A DNA stretch of 64,000 nt from Planctomycetaceae bacterium (GCA_002702655.1 PABB01000056.1:1-64000), one strand, 5' to 3'. Counted from the stretch's first letter, positions 1 through 9,499 are shown. Numbers and translations are program-made. The notes: generated from the letters alone by a model not told the origin.

Positions 1-96
1 AAAACCGACGCGCCCGGCACAAGCCCGCCCAAGATCCGCAAAGCAACCAAACAACAGGTCAGAATCGCTCAGGAAATCAAAGGGTTAACGGCGTAG
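1..96 (+). CDS. 3' end of an unidentified protein (partial)
   Basis: Frame 1 is open from the first base to a TAG at 94-96 and gives 31 residues, rich in Lys and Gln, ending in IAQEIKGLTA. The composition (basic, helical) looks like a genuine C-terminus rather than chance reading, and a palindromic repeat begins two bases after the stop, as it does after other genes here. The beginning lies outside the window, so no function can be given. Confidence 0.4.
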   Translation, partial: KTDAPGTSPPKIRKATKQQVRIAQEIKGLTA

Positions 97-97
97 A

Positions 98-176
98 GTG
101 CCACGGCTCTGCGAGCCGTGCTTTCCCAGGGGGCTGCCTTTGAGCGCGGTCGCACGGCTCACAGAGCCGTGGCACG
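98..176. repeat. Type E double-hairpin repeat, copy 1
   Basis: Two inverted arms, 98-120 and 153-176, each themselves palindromic around CACGGCTC/GAGCCGTG. Six copies of this E element occur in the window (also near 19.6, 25.0, 28.0, 39.4 and 46.8 kb). It separates the partial gene at the left edge from the convergent ImmA-like gene. Confidence 0.9.
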
Positions 177-189
177 CATAGCCAGGCGC

Positions 190-933
190 TCACCACCACG
201 CGTCGAGATCCGTGCGGAGGATCTCGCGTTTCCATTCAGGCTCGTGCACGGGCCAAGCGCGGACCTGCGCGATCCCCTCGGGCAAGTCGCCGGGGTCGGC
301 GGCGGCGGGCGCGGCCGTGTCGTGCGCGAGGCGCCATGCGGCCCACTCGGGGTCGGTGATCCGCGGCGGCCGCGACAGGGCGTTGCTGCGTCGCCACACC
401 GGGCGGCCCTGGTCCAGCAACGTCACAATCACCGGCGGCGGCATTTCCAGCGTTCGCCGGGCGATCAATTCGTGGCTGGCCGTGGCGAACTGCCGTTTCA
501 GTTCCAGCAGATCCCATTCGCACGCGCTGCCCGCGGCGATGAGCCACGGTCGCGGCAGCAGCAGGCAGCCGGCCAAGCGGTTGGCGACCTGCTCGCGGGC
601 GGAGGCGTCGGCTTCGCGGGGGTCGAGGGCCAGCTCGTCGAACACCCGCCAGGCGGCGCTCTCGCCAATCTCGTGGGCCAGCGCCCACTGCCGCCGCTCG
701 GGCCGCGGGTCGTCGGCCAGCAAGATGGTCGGTTGCGGCGTCCCGCCCGCGGCGACGCGCACGAACCGCCCTCGCCCCGCGCCCCAACCGTCGCGGGCCA
801 CCGTCAGGCCCAATCGCTCGGCCAACGCAAACGCGTCGACCGGCGGGCCGTCGACGCGCCCCGCGGCCAGCAATTCGGCCGCGACGTCCTCGATAGCGCC
901 TTGGGCTTGTTCGGCGGGGATTTCGGCGAGCAT
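190..933 (-). CDS. ImmA/IrrE-family (DUF955) metallopeptidase-like protein with altered motif
   Basis: About 247 aa from ATG at 933; an in-frame TTG at 948 would add five residues. The middle carries the family pattern: AHEIGE at about residues 86-91, then the helix ANRLAGCLLLPRPW that normally follows the zinc site, then a C-terminal winged-helix-like stretch (LKRQFATASHELIARRT). Members usually cleave HTH repressors or anti-repressors through an HExxH zinc site. Here the second His is Glu (HEIGE), so zinc binding may be changed or lost. No HTH repressor gene lies beside it in the window. The AT-rich stretch 960-990 upstream could hold its promoter. Confidence 0.7.
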   Translation of the reverse strand: MLAEIPAEQAQGAIEDVAAELLAAGRVDGPPVDAFALAERLGLTVARDGWGAGRGRFVRVAAGGTPQPTILLADDPRPERRQWALAHEIGESAAWRVFDELALDPREADASAREQVANRLAGCLLLPRPWLIAAGSACEWDLLELKRQFATASHELIARRTLEMPPPVIVTLLDQGRPVWRRSNALSRPPRITDPEWAAWRLAHDTAAPAAADPGDLPEGIAQVRAWPVHEPEWKREILRTDLDAWW

Positions 934-1194
934 GGCGGCGGCTAGCAATTCCGGCGTTGATGTGATGTGTTCATCTGTATACTATTTACTGGTGGGGGCG
1001 GTGCAAGCAGTTTCTTGGGCCTTTCGGTGCGCGATCTCGATCGCGCGGGGCGAGCCCCGCGGCGAAATCGGGTGGGCGAAGGGCAGGGCGCTGATTGGCG
1101 ATTTCGTGGCTGGGCCGTACAATCGCGGGATTACCGCCGCGGCGGCGGGGCTCGTCCCTGCCGCGCCTTCCCGCCTGCTGCTGCCGAGTCGCCC

Positions 1195-2580
1195 GTGTCG
1201 TCGCAATTCACCGAGAAACTCCACGCCGGCCAGTCCAAGGGCCGCTACGCCTTTGTCAGCCTGGGCTGCCCCAAGAACACCGTCGACAGCGAGCGGATGC
1301 TGGGCATGCTGCAGCTGGACGGCTACGAATTGGTCGCCGACCCGCAGGGCGCCGACTTTGCCATCGTGAACACCTGCGGCTTCATCGAAGCAGCCCGCCA
1401 GGAGTCGTTCGGCGCGATCGATGAAATGCTCGAGCTGAAGCGTCGCGGCGAGCTGCGCGGCGTGATTGTCAGCGGCTGCCTGGCCGAGCGGCAGAAGGAG
1501 CAGTTACTCGACGAGCGGCCCGGGATCGACCACCTGGTGGGCGTGTTCGGCCGCGAGGAAGTGACCAAGGTGGCTGACCGGCTGGTCGGGGGCTTGGACG
1601 AGCAGCGGTCCGTGTTCCAGCCGGCGCCGATTCGCCCGTTGCCAGACACTTCGCGGATGCGGATCACGCCGCGGCACTTCGCGTTTCTGAAGATCAGCGA
1701 AGGCTGCGACCGCCTGTGCACGTTCTGCGCGATCCCCAAGATGCGCGGCAAGCACGCCACCAAGCCGATCGAAGAAGTCGTCGCCGAAGCCCGCGAGCTG
1801 GCGGCTGACGGGGTTCGCGAGCTGGTGATCGTCGCCCAGGACACGACCTACTACGGCTTGGACCTGTACGGCGAGACGCGGCTGGCCGAGCTGCTGCGGC
1901 AGCTGGAGCAGGTCGAGGGGCTCGACTGGATTCGGTTGATGTACCTGTACCCGATGTACTTCACCGACGAGGTGATCGACGTGATCGCCGGCAGCGAGCG
2001 GATTCTGCCGTACCTGGACATGCCGCTGCAGCACGCCAACGACACCATGCTGCGGCGGATGCAGCGGCGCGTGAATCGGGCCGACACCGAGGAGCTGCTG
2101 GGCAAACTTCGCAGCCGCATCCCCAACCTGGTCATGCGGACGACGTTCATCACCGGCTTCCCCGGCGAGACGGATGAGCAATTCGGCGAGATGGTCGATT
2201 TCGTCCGCGAGCAGCGTTTCGAGCGGCTGGGCGTGTTTACCTACTCGCTGGAACCCGACACGCCCGCGGCCAGACTGCCCGATCACGTGCCCGAGGAGGT
2301 GATGCTCGAGCGGCAGGGCGAGCTGATGGCCGTGCAGCAGGAAATCGCGTTCGCGTGGAACGCCGCGCAGCAAGGTCGGCAGCTCGACGTGCTGATCGAC
2401 AGCCCCGTACCCGAGCAACCGAACGCCTGGATCGGCCGCAGCTACGCCGACGCCCCGGATGTCGACTGCCTGGTGTTCGTCACCGGCGAGGGGTTGCGCC
2501 CAGGAGCGATCGTCCCCTGCGAAATCGTGGGCAGCGAGGGATACGATTTGATCGCAGCCGCATGCGGAGATCCGCGTTGA
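1195..2580 (+). CDS. rimO: Ribosomal protein S12 methylthiotransferase RimO
   Basis: Radical SAM enzyme that methylthiolates an Asp of ribosomal protein S12. From GTG at 1195 it is 461 aa, close to the usual 430-460. The N-terminal MTTase domain has the three cluster cysteines C25, C61 and C95; the radical SAM motif CDRLCTFC places C171, C175 and C178; residues after it (AIPKMRGKH) are typical of RimO rather than MiaB. The C-terminus from about 385 is a TRAM domain. The frame stays open upstream to 967, but that part is low-complexity and lacks homology-like features, so the GTG next to the MTTase domain is preferred. Confidence 0.93.
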   Translation: MSSQFTEKLHAGQSKGRYAFVSLGCPKNTVDSERMLGMLQLDGYELVADPQGADFAIVNTCGFIEAARQESFGAIDEMLELKRRGELRGVIVSGCLAERQKEQLLDERPGIDHLVGVFGREEVTKVADRLVGGLDEQRSVFQPAPIRPLPDTSRMRITPRHFAFLKISEGCDRLCTFCAIPKMRGKHATKPIEEVVAEARELAADGVRELVIVAQDTTYYGLDLYGETRLAELLRQLEQVEGLDWIRLMYLYPMYFTDEVIDVIAGSERILPYLDMPLQHANDTMLRRMQRRVNRADTEELLGKLRSRIPNLVMRTTFITGFPGETDEQFGEMVDFVREQRFERLGVFTYSLEPDTPAARLPDHVPEEVMLERQGELMAVQQEIAFAWNAAQQGRQLDVLIDSPVPEQPNAWIGRSYADAPDVDCLVFVTGEGLRPGAIVPCEIVGSEGYDLIAAACGDPR

Positions 2581-2716
2581 GCGGACGCTCGGCCGTGAGA
2601 GATGGCAAGCGAGGGGGTGACGCGGGCCGGCTGGGTGTGAATACTGAAGTTCGCTGTCGTTCGAGCCTCACCCAGACCGACTTTGACTTTCGCCCAGCTC
2701 GATTCGCCACCCCACG

Positions 2717-3370
2717 ATGCCAGACTCACCCGCCGACGCCAACCGACCGCAGCGCGTGTGGAACGTCCCCAACCAGGTGACGGTCGCGCGGATCGTGTTG
2801 TCGCTCGTGCTGTTTGCGTTGTTGTCGCTCCAGCAGTACCTGCCCGCGCTGGCCGTGTTTGTGCTGGCCGCGGGGACCGACTGGGTCGACGGCTACTGGG
2901 CGCGCAAGTACGGGCAGATCACCAAGCTCGGCCGCGTGCTCGACCCGTTTGCCGACAAGTTGATCATCTGCGGCACCTTCACGTACCTGGCGGCCGCGCC
3001 GCGATTGGCGGACGGTTCGGCGGCGTCGGGCGTCGCGGCGTGGATGGCCGTGGTGATCTTGGCCCGCGAGTTGATGGTCACGGCGCTGCGGGCGTTTGTC
3101 GAAGGCGAGGGGGGCGACTTCTCGGCCAAGTGGGCCGGCAAGTGGAAGATGGTCCTGCAGTGCGCCGCGGCCTGCTTCAGCATCACGGTGCTTAGCTACC
3201 TGCGGCGCGGCGGGGGCGAGTGGGCCGACGGGCCGCCGCCGCAGTGGATGACGCTCGGCCTGCAGGCGACCGTGTGGGCGGCGATCGGGCTGACGATTTA
3301 CTCGGCAGTGGGTTACGTCCGCGCCGCCTGGTCGCAAATCGTCGGCGGAACGCCGGCCGCGGGAAGTTGA
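2717..3370 (+). CDS. pgsA: CDP-diacylglycerol--glycerol-3-phosphate 3-phosphatidyltransferase
   Basis: Integral membrane enzyme for the committed step of phosphatidylglycerol synthesis. The 217-aa protein shows the full CDP-alcohol phosphotransferase motif: D55, D58, G59, A62, R63, G72, D76 and D80 (D-x2-DG-x2-AR-x8-G-x3-D-x3-D). It starts with the usual NQVTVARIVLS segment and has four to five hydrophobic helices. The other members of the superfamily (phosphatidylserine or inositol synthases) are less likely because of the length and the N-terminal NxxTxxR pattern. It sits 136 bp after rimO on the same strand. Confidence 0.9.
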   Translation: MPDSPADANRPQRVWNVPNQVTVARIVLSLVLFALLSLQQYLPALAVFVLAAGTDWVDGYWARKYGQITKLGRVLDPFADKLIICGTFTYLAAAPRLADGSAASGVAAWMAVVILARELMVTALRAFVEGEGGDFSAKWAGKWKMVLQCAAACFSITVLSYLRRGGGEWADGPPPQWMTLGLQATVWAAIGLTIYSAVGYVRAAWSQIVGGTPAAGS

Positions 3371-3430
3371 GCACACAAGCATCTCCGCTCGCCGGATCGA
3401 TGTTCCTTTCGCCACGCGCTGGCTTGCCGC

Positions 3431-4597
3431 ATGTCTGAACCGATTGCCAACTCGGCTGCCAGCGCCACGCTGACCATCGCGGCGGCGGCGAGTTTGCTGA
3501 CGCTGGGGCGGCTGCTTGCCAAACGACTCAACGGGCAGCCGCTGCTTCGATATGAGCCGCGCCGCCCCGTGCCGTGGACCGGCTGGCCGGCGCTGGTGCT
3601 GCTGTCGCCGTTGCTGCTGTCTCTGCTGGGCAAACTCATCCTCGGCGCAGAGCCAACTGTCAGTCCGCTCAGCGAACGCTGGACCGCGCTGACCGTGGGG
3701 CTGACGGCCCCGATTGCGGGCCCCAGCGGCGCCGCGGCCGCGGGCGCCGGGGCGACTGTGACCGCCGCGCTGACGGCCGTGGCGCCCAGCTTCGTCCGCG
3801 AAGGCTCGTTTCTCGGCGCGGCGCTGTTGATGACGATGTTGCAGGTCACCGTGACCGCGGCGACGTACGTGGCATTGGCCGCGGTCGCGGGGGCGTCGCG
3901 GCTCGATCTGGGGCTGCCGGCGGACGTACGGCAGTTCTGGGGCGACGTGCGCATCGGCGGCATCGCGTTTCTGGCCGCGCTGCTGCCGACCTACGCGCTG
4001 CAAGTCCTGCTGAATTGGCTGTTGCAGCCGCAAAGCGGTCACCCGTTTGTCGAACAGTTCATGGCGACGCCCTCGGTGGGGATCATGACGGGCATCGCCC
4101 TGGCCGCGGTGGTCGGGGCGCCCGTGTTCGAAGAAACCGCTTTTCGGTTGTTATTGCAGGGCTGGTTGGAAAAGCCGGCAGGGAGGTTGCAGGCGGATAC
4201 CGTGGCGGTAAGCACTGACGAGAGCGAGATTGAGCGGGCGCCAATTGACGACCATGGCAACGGCCAACTCGTCGTGACGATGATTGAGCAGGTCGATGCC
4301 CCCGCAACCGCGGACGCCGTGGCCGGCGCCGCCAACAGCGGCGGCGACGCCAGTCTTCCGGCCGGTGCGAACGGCGCGTCGATGAACGCGTCGAACTGGC
4401 CGATCGCGGTCACGGCGGTCGCCTTCGGTCTGGCCCACTGGGGGCACGGCGCCAGCCCCGCGCCGCTGGTGTTGCTGGGGCTCGTGTTGGGGTACCTTTA
4501 CAGCCGCACGCACCGCATCGTCCCGGCGATCGCCTGCCATATGTTGTTCAATGCGTTGACGATGTGGCTGCTGTTGTTGGAGTATCTGCAACAATGA
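3431..4597 (+). CDS. CPBP (CAAX/Abi) family intramembrane metalloprotease
   Basis: A 388-aa membrane protein with about eight hydrophobic segments. The three family motifs are present: E234-E235-x3-R239, H336 in FGLAHWGHG, and H370-x3-N374. Related proteins cleave or process prenylated peptides or self-immunity bacteriocin targets; the substrate here is unknown. About 100 residues separate the first and second motifs, where roughly 35-40 are usual: a Gly/Ala/Asp-rich polar insert occupies about 248-325. The stop TGA (4595-4597) lies inside a hairpin repeat. Confidence 0.85.
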   Translation: MSEPIANSAASATLTIAAAASLLTLGRLLAKRLNGQPLLRYEPRRPVPWTGWPALVLLSPLLLSLLGKLILGAEPTVSPLSERWTALTVGLTAPIAGPSGAAAAGAGATVTAALTAVAPSFVREGSFLGAALLMTMLQVTVTAATYVALAAVAGASRLDLGLPADVRQFWGDVRIGGIAFLAALLPTYALQVLLNWLLQPQSGHPFVEQFMATPSVGIMTGIALAAVVGAPVFEETAFRLLLQGWLEKPAGRLQADTVAVSTDESEIERAPIDDHGNGQLVVTMIEQVDAPATADAVAGAANSGGDASLPAGANGASMNASNWPIAVTAVAFGLAHWGHGASPAPLVLLGLVLGYLYSRTHRIVPAIACHMLFNALTMWLLLLEYLQQ

Positions 4598-4676
4598 CCA
4601 ATGACCAAGCGCCAATGACCAATGCAGGAGGACTGCCAAAATTCATTGGTCATTGCGACTTGGTCATTGGTCATTC
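4594..4676. repeat. Type L inverted repeat (CATTGGTCATTGGTCAT)
   Basis: Multiple copies of ATGACCAA on the left arm face CATTGGTCATT / CTTGGTCATTGGTCATT on the right arm, giving a long hairpin between the protease and ispG. It supplies the protease stop codon. Confidence 0.85.
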
Positions 4677-4722
4677 GCGGCGAACGTTGCATTCCAGTTG
4701 AGTTCGGAGTTTCAGTACCAGC

Positions 4723-5859
4723 ATGGAAATCTCGCGCAACCCCACTCGCGAAGTCCGTATCGGCTCGATCGCCATTGGCGGCGGCAATCCGATCGCCGTG
4801 CAGAGCATGACGGCGACGAAGACACAGGATATCGACGCGACCGTGGCGCAGGTCAGCGCCTTGCACGACGCGGGGGCCGACGTGGTGCGAATCGCCGTGG
4901 ACAACGCCAAGGACGCGGCGGCGCTCGCAGAGATTCGTCGGCAAACCGCCGCCAACCTGTCGGTCGACCTGCAGGAGAACTACCGGCTGGCCGAGCTGGT
5001 CGCCCCGCATGTGGACAAGGTCCGCTACAACCCGGGGCACTTGTACCACCACGAGCGCGAGAAGCCGTGGCAGGACAAGGTGCGATACCTCGCGCAGGTG
5101 GCCGCCGACAACGACTGCGCGATGCGCGTCGGGGTGAACTGCGGCAGCGTCGACCCGGCCAAGGCGGAAGCGTACCCGGCGGACGATTCGATCTCGCCGA
5201 TGCTCGACAGCGCCGCCGAGCACTGTGCGTGGCTCGACGAGCTGGGGTTCATGCGGTACTGCGTGTCGCTGAAAGACTCTGACCCGCAGAAAGTGATCGA
5301 AGTGAACCGCCGCTTCGCCGAGCGGCGACCCGACGTGCCGTTGCACTTGGGCGTGACCGAAGCCGGGATGCCGCCCGACGGGATTATCAAAACCCGGATT
5401 GCGTTCGAGCAGCTCATCAGCCGCGGGATCGGCGACACGATTCGCGTATCGCTCACCGTGAGCAACGCTCGCAAGCCGGAAGAGATTGCCGCGGGCCGGC
5501 AAATCCTGGCCGATATTGCCGCGGGCCGGGTCCGCTCGGTGGTCGATTACGGACTGGACACGCTCAACATCATCAGTTGCCCCAGTTGCTCGCGAGTGGA
5601 GAACGAAGCGTTCATCGACCTGGCCGAGCAGGTCAAGGAAATGACCCGCTACGCCGCCGACCACGCGATCACGATCGCCGTGATGGGTTGCCGTGTGAAC
5701 GGCCCCGGCGAGACCGACGACGCCGACCTGGGGCTGTGGTGCGGACCGAACTTTGTGAACCTCAAACGCGGCAGTGAACCGCTGGGGCAGTTTGGCTACG
5801 ACGAGATTTTGCCGCGGCTCAAATCGGAACTCGACGCCCTCATTGCCGCTGGCGCGTAG
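4723..5859 (+). CDS. ispG: (E)-4-hydroxy-3-methylbut-2-enyl-diphosphate synthase IspG (GcpE)
   Basis: Iron-sulfur enzyme of the non-mevalonate isoprenoid pathway, converting MEcPP to HMBPP. The 378-aa length fits the short bacterial form without the inserted plant-type domain. The N-terminal TIM-barrel begins [20 protein letters not shown] and carries [12 protein letters not shown]. The cluster ligands are C286 and C289 (CPSC), C323 and E330 (GCRVNGPGE). The TAG stop at 5857-5859 is the TAG of a type A repeat (GTAGGTCAGGC), so the repeat defines the end of the protein. Confidence 0.95.
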   Translation: MEISRNPTREVRIGSIAIGGGNPIAVQSMTATKTQDIDATVAQVSALHDAGADVVRIAVDNAKDAAALAEIRRQTAANLSVDLQENYRLAELVAPHVDKVRYNPGHLYHHEREKPWQDKVRYLAQVAADNDCAMRVGVNCGSVDPAKAEAYPADDSISPMLDSAAEHCAWLDELGFMRYCVSLKDSDPQKVIEVNRRFAERRPDVPLHLGVTEAGMPPDGIIKTRIAFEQLISRGIGDTIRVSLTVSNARKPEEIAAGRQILADIAAGRVRSVVDYGLDTLNIISCPSCSRVENEAFIDLAEQVKEMTRYAADHAITIAVMGCRVNGPGETDDADLGLWCGPNFVNLKRGSEPLGQFGYDEILPRLKSELDALIAAGA

Positions 5860-6009
5860 GTCAGGCTTTCCAGCCTGACAATGAACCGCCAAGTACGCCA
5901 AGATCGCCAAGGCAGGGAAGGATAAGAACCGCAGATCCACGCGGATAAGCGCGAATGAGCGGAAGTTAATACTGGTAAGATCCGCGTGCATCCGCGTTCA
6001 TCTGCGGTT
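5856..6009. repeat. Cluster of repeats A, B and C after ispG
   Basis: Type A (5856-5879) is a hairpin GTCAGGCT-ttcc-AGCCTGAC. Type B (5884-5912) is a three-fold GCCAAG-spaced unit. Type C (5927-6009) is an inverted pair from AACCGCAGAT to ATCTGCGGTT. Together they fill the whole space between ispG and the next gene; the methyltransferase ribosome-binding site follows directly. Confidence 0.85.
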
Positions 6010-6032
6010 TCATTTCCAACAACGGGGTTCAG

Positions 6033-6812
6033 ATGGACGTCCTCGCTCACAATCGCGAGTTCTGGGATCGCCGCGTGGCGGAGGGCGATCGTTGGACCGT
6101 CCCGGTGGACGCCGCCACCGTGCAAGCGGCGCGCGCGGGGCGGTTGGAGCTGTTGCTCACGCCGCTCAAGCCGGTGCCGAGGGAGTGGTACCCGCCGCTG
6201 GCCGGGTTGCCGACGTTGTGCCTGGCGTCCGGCGGCGGGCAGCAGGGGCCGCTGTTGGCGGCGGCCGGCGCCGAGGTGACGGTGTTCGACTACTCGCCGC
6301 GACAGTTGGGGCAAGACCGACTGGTCGCCGACCGCGAGGGGCTCGCCCTGGCCACCGTCCAAGGCGACATGGCCGACCTATCGTGCTTCGCCGACGAGTC
6401 GTTCGGCCTGATCTTTCACCCGTGCTCGAACTGCTTCGCCGAGAACGTGCTGCCGGTATGGCGGGAGTGCTTTCGCGTGCTGCGCCCCGGCGGCGTGCTG
6501 CTGGCGGGGTTCAACAATCCGGTGCGGTATATCTTCGAAGACGCGCTGTACGACAACGGCGTGCTGACGGTCTGCAACAAGCTGCCCTACCGCGACGCCG
6601 ACCACTTTGACGACCCAAAGTTGCGGCAGCGGATTGTCAATGAGCGCGACGCGATGGAGTTCGGCCACACGCTGCAGGATCAAATCGGCGGCCAACTCCG
6701 CGCGGGCTTCGTGCTGACCGCCCTGTTCGAGGATCGCTTCGACCCCGAGCTGGAGGCAATCTCGCAGTACATGGACACGTTCATCGCGACCCGCGCGCTG
6801 AAACCGCGGTAG
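6033..6812 (+). CDS. Class I SAM-dependent methyltransferase
   Basis: A 259-aa cytosolic protein. Motif I is LCLASGGGQQGPLLAAAGA (about 63-81), followed by the acidic end of beta-2 in VFDYSP, and by the late motif RVLRPGGVLLAGFNNP. The substrate cannot be read from sequence. The stop TAG (6810-6812) is again contributed by a type A repeat. A GGGG run ten bases before the ATG is the likely ribosome-binding site. Confidence 0.85.
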   Translation: MDVLAHNREFWDRRVAEGDRWTVPVDAATVQAARAGRLELLLTPLKPVPREWYPPLAGLPTLCLASGGGQQGPLLAAAGAEVTVFDYSPRQLGQDRLVADREGLALATVQGDMADLSCFADESFGLIFHPCSNCFAENVLPVWRECFRVLRPGGVLLAGFNNPVRYIFEDALYDNGVLTVCNKLPYRDADHFDDPKLRQRIVNERDAMEFGHTLQDQIGGQLRAGFVLTALFEDRFDPELEAISQYMDTFIATRALKPR

Positions 6813-6867
6813 GTCAGGCTTTCCAGTCTGACGGACGAACCGCCAAGGACGCCAAGAGCGCCAAGGA
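6809..6867. repeat. Repeats A and B after the methyltransferase
   Basis: Type A copy at 6809-6832 (one mismatch in the right arm) and type B copy at 6838-6867. The same A-then-B order is seen at 5856 and, inverted, near 33.1 kb. Confidence 0.85.
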
Positions 6868-7063
6868 CGTAAAGAGGCCGCGTGTCGACGCAGGTGAACA
6901 CGGATGGAGGCGGACCGACGCGAGTGGCGGCGGGGAATCAGGCCAGCGGCGGCTGCGTCGGCCTGCTGGCTCGGATTGCCCGATGACAGCCGCCCTCCGT
7001 GACGGGAGGATCGATTCGTGGGGAGCCGGCCAGCGATTGGCAACAATCTGCTACAATTGAGTC

Positions 7064-7669
7064 ATGCCCACGACGAATTCCATCACCGGGCCAGTGACAA
7101 CGCCCCTGGCGATTGACGCCACGGGGCGCGTGCGATTCACGCGCGAGCATTACGACCGGATGATCGCAGCGGGGGTCGTCGCCAAGGAAGATCGGGTCGA
7201 ACTTCTCGATGGGGAGCTCGCTGCCGTGTCGCCGATTGGTCCTCGCCATGCTTCCATCCTGGATCGGCTCACCGAGTTCTTCGTCGCCGCGACCGCCGGC
7301 CGCTACACGTGCCGCGTTCAGGGCCCGCTCGCCCTGTCCGACGTGTCGGAACCGGAGCCGGATTTGATGGTCCTGAAGCGGTCGCCCGACGGCTACGGGG
7401 CCGCTCACCCGCAGCCGGCTGACGTGCTGCTGCTGATCGAGGTGGCGCAATCCTCGTCGGCGCGCGACTTCGGCCAAAAACGCGACCTGTACGCGGCTGC
7501 GGGGATCGTCGAGTATTGGATCGTCGACGTGGAGACGCAGCGCGTCGTCGTCCACCGCTTGCCGCAGTCCGGCACGTACGATGACGTCAGCGAGTGGTCA
7601 GCCCCGCAGCAGGTGGCGGCCGACGGATTGCCGGGAGCAGTGCTCGACCTGAGCGGACTGTTCGCATAG
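7064..7669 (+). CDS. Uma2-family (DUF820) restriction-endonuclease-like protein
   Basis: A 201-aa protein with the PD-(D/E)xK-like arrangement of the Uma2 family: E46 in RVELLDGEL, D100 in EPEPDLMVL, E126 in LLIEVAQSS and K139 in FGQKRDLYAAAGIVEYW. Such proteins are abundant in cyanobacteria and planctomycetes, and their cellular role is unsettled. A TACAAT box at 7052-7057 lies only six bases before the ATG, so the message could be leaderless; no good -35 was seen. The 250 bp upstream otherwise hold repeats A and B. Confidence 0.85.
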   Translation: MPTTNSITGPVTTPLAIDATGRVRFTREHYDRMIAAGVVAKEDRVELLDGELAAVSPIGPRHASILDRLTEFFVAATAGRYTCRVQGPLALSDVSEPEPDLMVLKRSPDGYGAAHPQPADVLLLIEVAQSSSARDFGQKRDLYAAAGIVEYWIVDVETQRVVVHRLPQSGTYDDVSEWSAPQQVAADGLPGAVLDLSGLFA

Positions 7670-7777
7670 GGCCGCGGGGCGCCAACTGCCGTGCGGCCGA
7701 ACCGTGGCGTAGCCCTGGGTGCGCTGGCGCCGGGGCAGGCATTGGAGTCTCAAGGCGCCTCGAGTGATGCGGTTGCT

Positions 7778-8383
7778 TCAGTCAAATAGCCATCTGAGAA
7801 TTTGTGGCTCCATTGCGGTCGTGAAGGTGATGGGAATGGCGGTAAGCGTCCAAAGTATCCACCACCAGGCGCGAGCGCGGTCTTGGGACTGTCCGCCATG
7901 TCGCACGCGGACGAGTTCCACCGCCGCTCCGATGCTGATCGCAGCGGCGATGGGCGCCAAGAATAGCGCTGCGAAGGACGCGGCATGCCAGACGACGCCT
8001 ATCGTCGGCGACCACGCAAACGGCCGCGTGTTTCCAGGGTCGTAGTCGATGCCCCACAAAGGTCCGTCATCCGTCAGGTAAGGCGGCGGATTGTAGGTGC
8101 TCAGCCCCAGGTCGTACCAACCGCGACCGTTGATCAGGTACGGGGCAATCGGCGCCGCCAAGAGCATGATCGCAACGGCCGCCTGCAACGCCAGCAACAT
8201 CGGCATGCCCTCCGGTGCAGGAAGAGGCCGTCCCCATGCCCAAGGCGCGAGGAAGCCGATCGCGAGGGCGCCCCAGCACAGCAGGATCGGAAGCGCGATT
8301 GGCGGGTGAAATCGAAGAAGTGCCGCCACGAAGCAAGCCGCGGTGGCCAGCAACAGTAACATCTTCAGGCTGTACCTGGGCAT
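7778..8383 (-). CDS. Small multi-pass membrane protein, unknown function
   Basis: About 201 aa from an ATG at 8383. The frame is open to 8467, but the extra residues are polar and overlap the upstream gene, while MPRYSLKMLLLLATAACF looks like a natural N-terminal membrane anchor. There are five hydrophobic segments and an aromatic-rich middle (YNPPPYLTDDGPLWGIDYDPGN). I do not recognise the family. It lies 20 bp downstream of a similar small membrane protein, so the two are probably cotranscribed. Confidence 0.65.
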   Translation of the reverse strand: MPRYSLKMLLLLATAACFVAALLRFHPPIALPILLCWGALAIGFLAPWAWGRPLPAPEGMPMLLALQAAVAIMLLAAPIAPYLINGRGWYDLGLSTYNPPPYLTDDGPLWGIDYDPGNTRPFAWSPTIGVVWHAASFAALFLAPIAAAISIGAAVELVRVRHGGQSQDRARAWWWILWTLTAIPITFTTAMEPQILRWLFD

Positions 8384-8403
8384 TCGCAGCGGTATCCGCC
8401 AGA

Positions 8404-8838
8404 TTAGGCAGGCGATCGAAGGCGTCTCAGCAGACGAGCGCCCGCGGCGATGGTCGGGCCAACGCACCCGCCAAGAACCGCTCCGGCGACCGTCGCCAGG
8501 GGAGCGTACATGATCCAGGGGAACACGAGTCCCGTTCGTTTGTCTTCGTCATCGAGATCAAGCGTAAGGGGCAAGGGGCCGTGATCAGGCAGGAGCCCCA
8601 GCGCGTATTCTACCCAAAAGACAACCAGCAGCAGCAAACCTGCCAGCGCGCCCGACGCCGTGCCCCATTCCAATGCGCTGCCGTTGCGACGCGTTCCCAA
8701 GATCGCCCCCGCCGCGGCGATGACCGCGACATAGAAAACGCAAGCCGCGACCGACGGCCTCGCGACAACGCCCAGAGCGAGGCACGTCGCGGTGACGAGC
8801 AGTAAGAGATATGCCAGCTTGTAACGCGGCCCCGACAA
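8404..8838 (-). CDS. Small membrane protein, unknown function
   Basis: 144 aa with four predicted membrane helices and an acidic loop (LDLDDEDKR, about 94-102). The N-terminus MSGPRYKLAYLLLLVTATCLAL resembles that of the following gene (PRYxLxxLLLLxTAxCxxxx), suggesting the two are diverged relatives. No catalytic motif visible. Confidence 0.6.
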   Translation of the reverse strand: MSGPRYKLAYLLLLVTATCLALGVVARPSVAACVFYVAVIAAAGAILGTRRNGSALEWGTASGALAGLLLLVVFWVEYALGLLPDHGPLPLTLDLDDEDKRTGLVFPWIMYAPLATVAGAVLGGCVGPTIAAGARLLRRLRSPA

Positions 8839-8871
8839 CGGCCGGCCCCCGAGTTGGATCAGTTCAATGGC

Positions 8872-8909
8872 ATCATCCTGTCAATCCCGCGAATCCTGCT
8901 ATCCTGTCC
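8872..8909. repeat. Type D repeat (ATCCTGTC series), copy 1
   Basis: Reads ATCCTGTCAATCCCGCGAATCCTGCTATCCTGTCC; related copies are at 29.24, 29.75, 35.25 and 35.32 kb. Lies between the small membrane protein gene and hpt. Confidence 0.75.
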
Positions 8910-8941
8910 CTTGTTCTGGCAACTCCGTTGATCCGCCAAGC

Positions 8942-9499
8942 TCACAGCGCTTGCGTCTGTTGTTCCAGTTCGCGGTGGCGCTTCAGGTCGTCTTCTTCCA
9001 GCGCCGCCAGGTACGGCAGGTTGCGATACATGTCTTCGTAGTCCAGGCCGTAGCCGACGACGAATTCGTCGGGGATCTTGAACGCGACGAAGTCGGGTTC
9101 GTAGCTGACCTCCTGCCGGCCCACCTTCCGAAGCAACACGGACGAGCGGACGCTGGCCGGGTTGAAGTCGGCCAGCTTCTCGACGACCTGCTCCAGGGTG
9201 TGGCCGGTATCGAAAATGTCGTCGACCAATAGCACGTCGCGGCCGGTGATGTCGAGCATCAGTTCGCTGTTGATGATCAGGTCGCCGCGGGTGGTCGTGG
9301 CGCCGCGGTAGCTGCTGGCCTGGATCACGCCCACGCGCATTGGCTGGTCGATATGCCGGATCAGGTCGGCCATCAGCACGACGCTGCCGGTCAGCACGCC
9401 GACGATGGTCAGCTGCCGGCCCTCGTAGGCGGCCTCGATGTCGCGCGCCATCGCCGCAACGCCGTCGTGCAAGTCTTCTTTGGAAAGAAGCGTTTTCAT
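8942..9499 (-). CDS. hpt: Hypoxanthine phosphoribosyltransferase
   Basis: Purine salvage enzyme making IMP (or GMP) from base and PRPP. The 185-aa size is normal. The PRPP-binding loop is VLLVDDIFDTGHTL (about 90-103), preceded by the flexible-loop region SYRGATTTRGDL, and the C-terminal DFVAFKIPDEFVVGYGLDY is diagnostic. It is the last gene of a minus-strand group of salvage genes, 123 bp after nupC. Confidence 0.94.
   Translation of the reverse strand: MKTLLSKEDLHDGVAAMARDIEAAYEGRQLTIVGVLTGSVVLMADLIRHIDQPMRVGVIQASSYRGATTTRGDLIINSELMLDITGRDVLLVDDIFDTGHTLEQVVEKLADFNPASVRSSVLLRKVGRQEVSYEPDFVAFKIPDEFVVGYGLDYEDMYRNLPYLAALEEDDLKRHRELEQQTQAL

Noticed and set aside
4594-6009. Regularly spaced repeats considered as a CRISPR array
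   Set aside because: Units are palindromic and of several kinds, with no constant spacer length and no cas genes.
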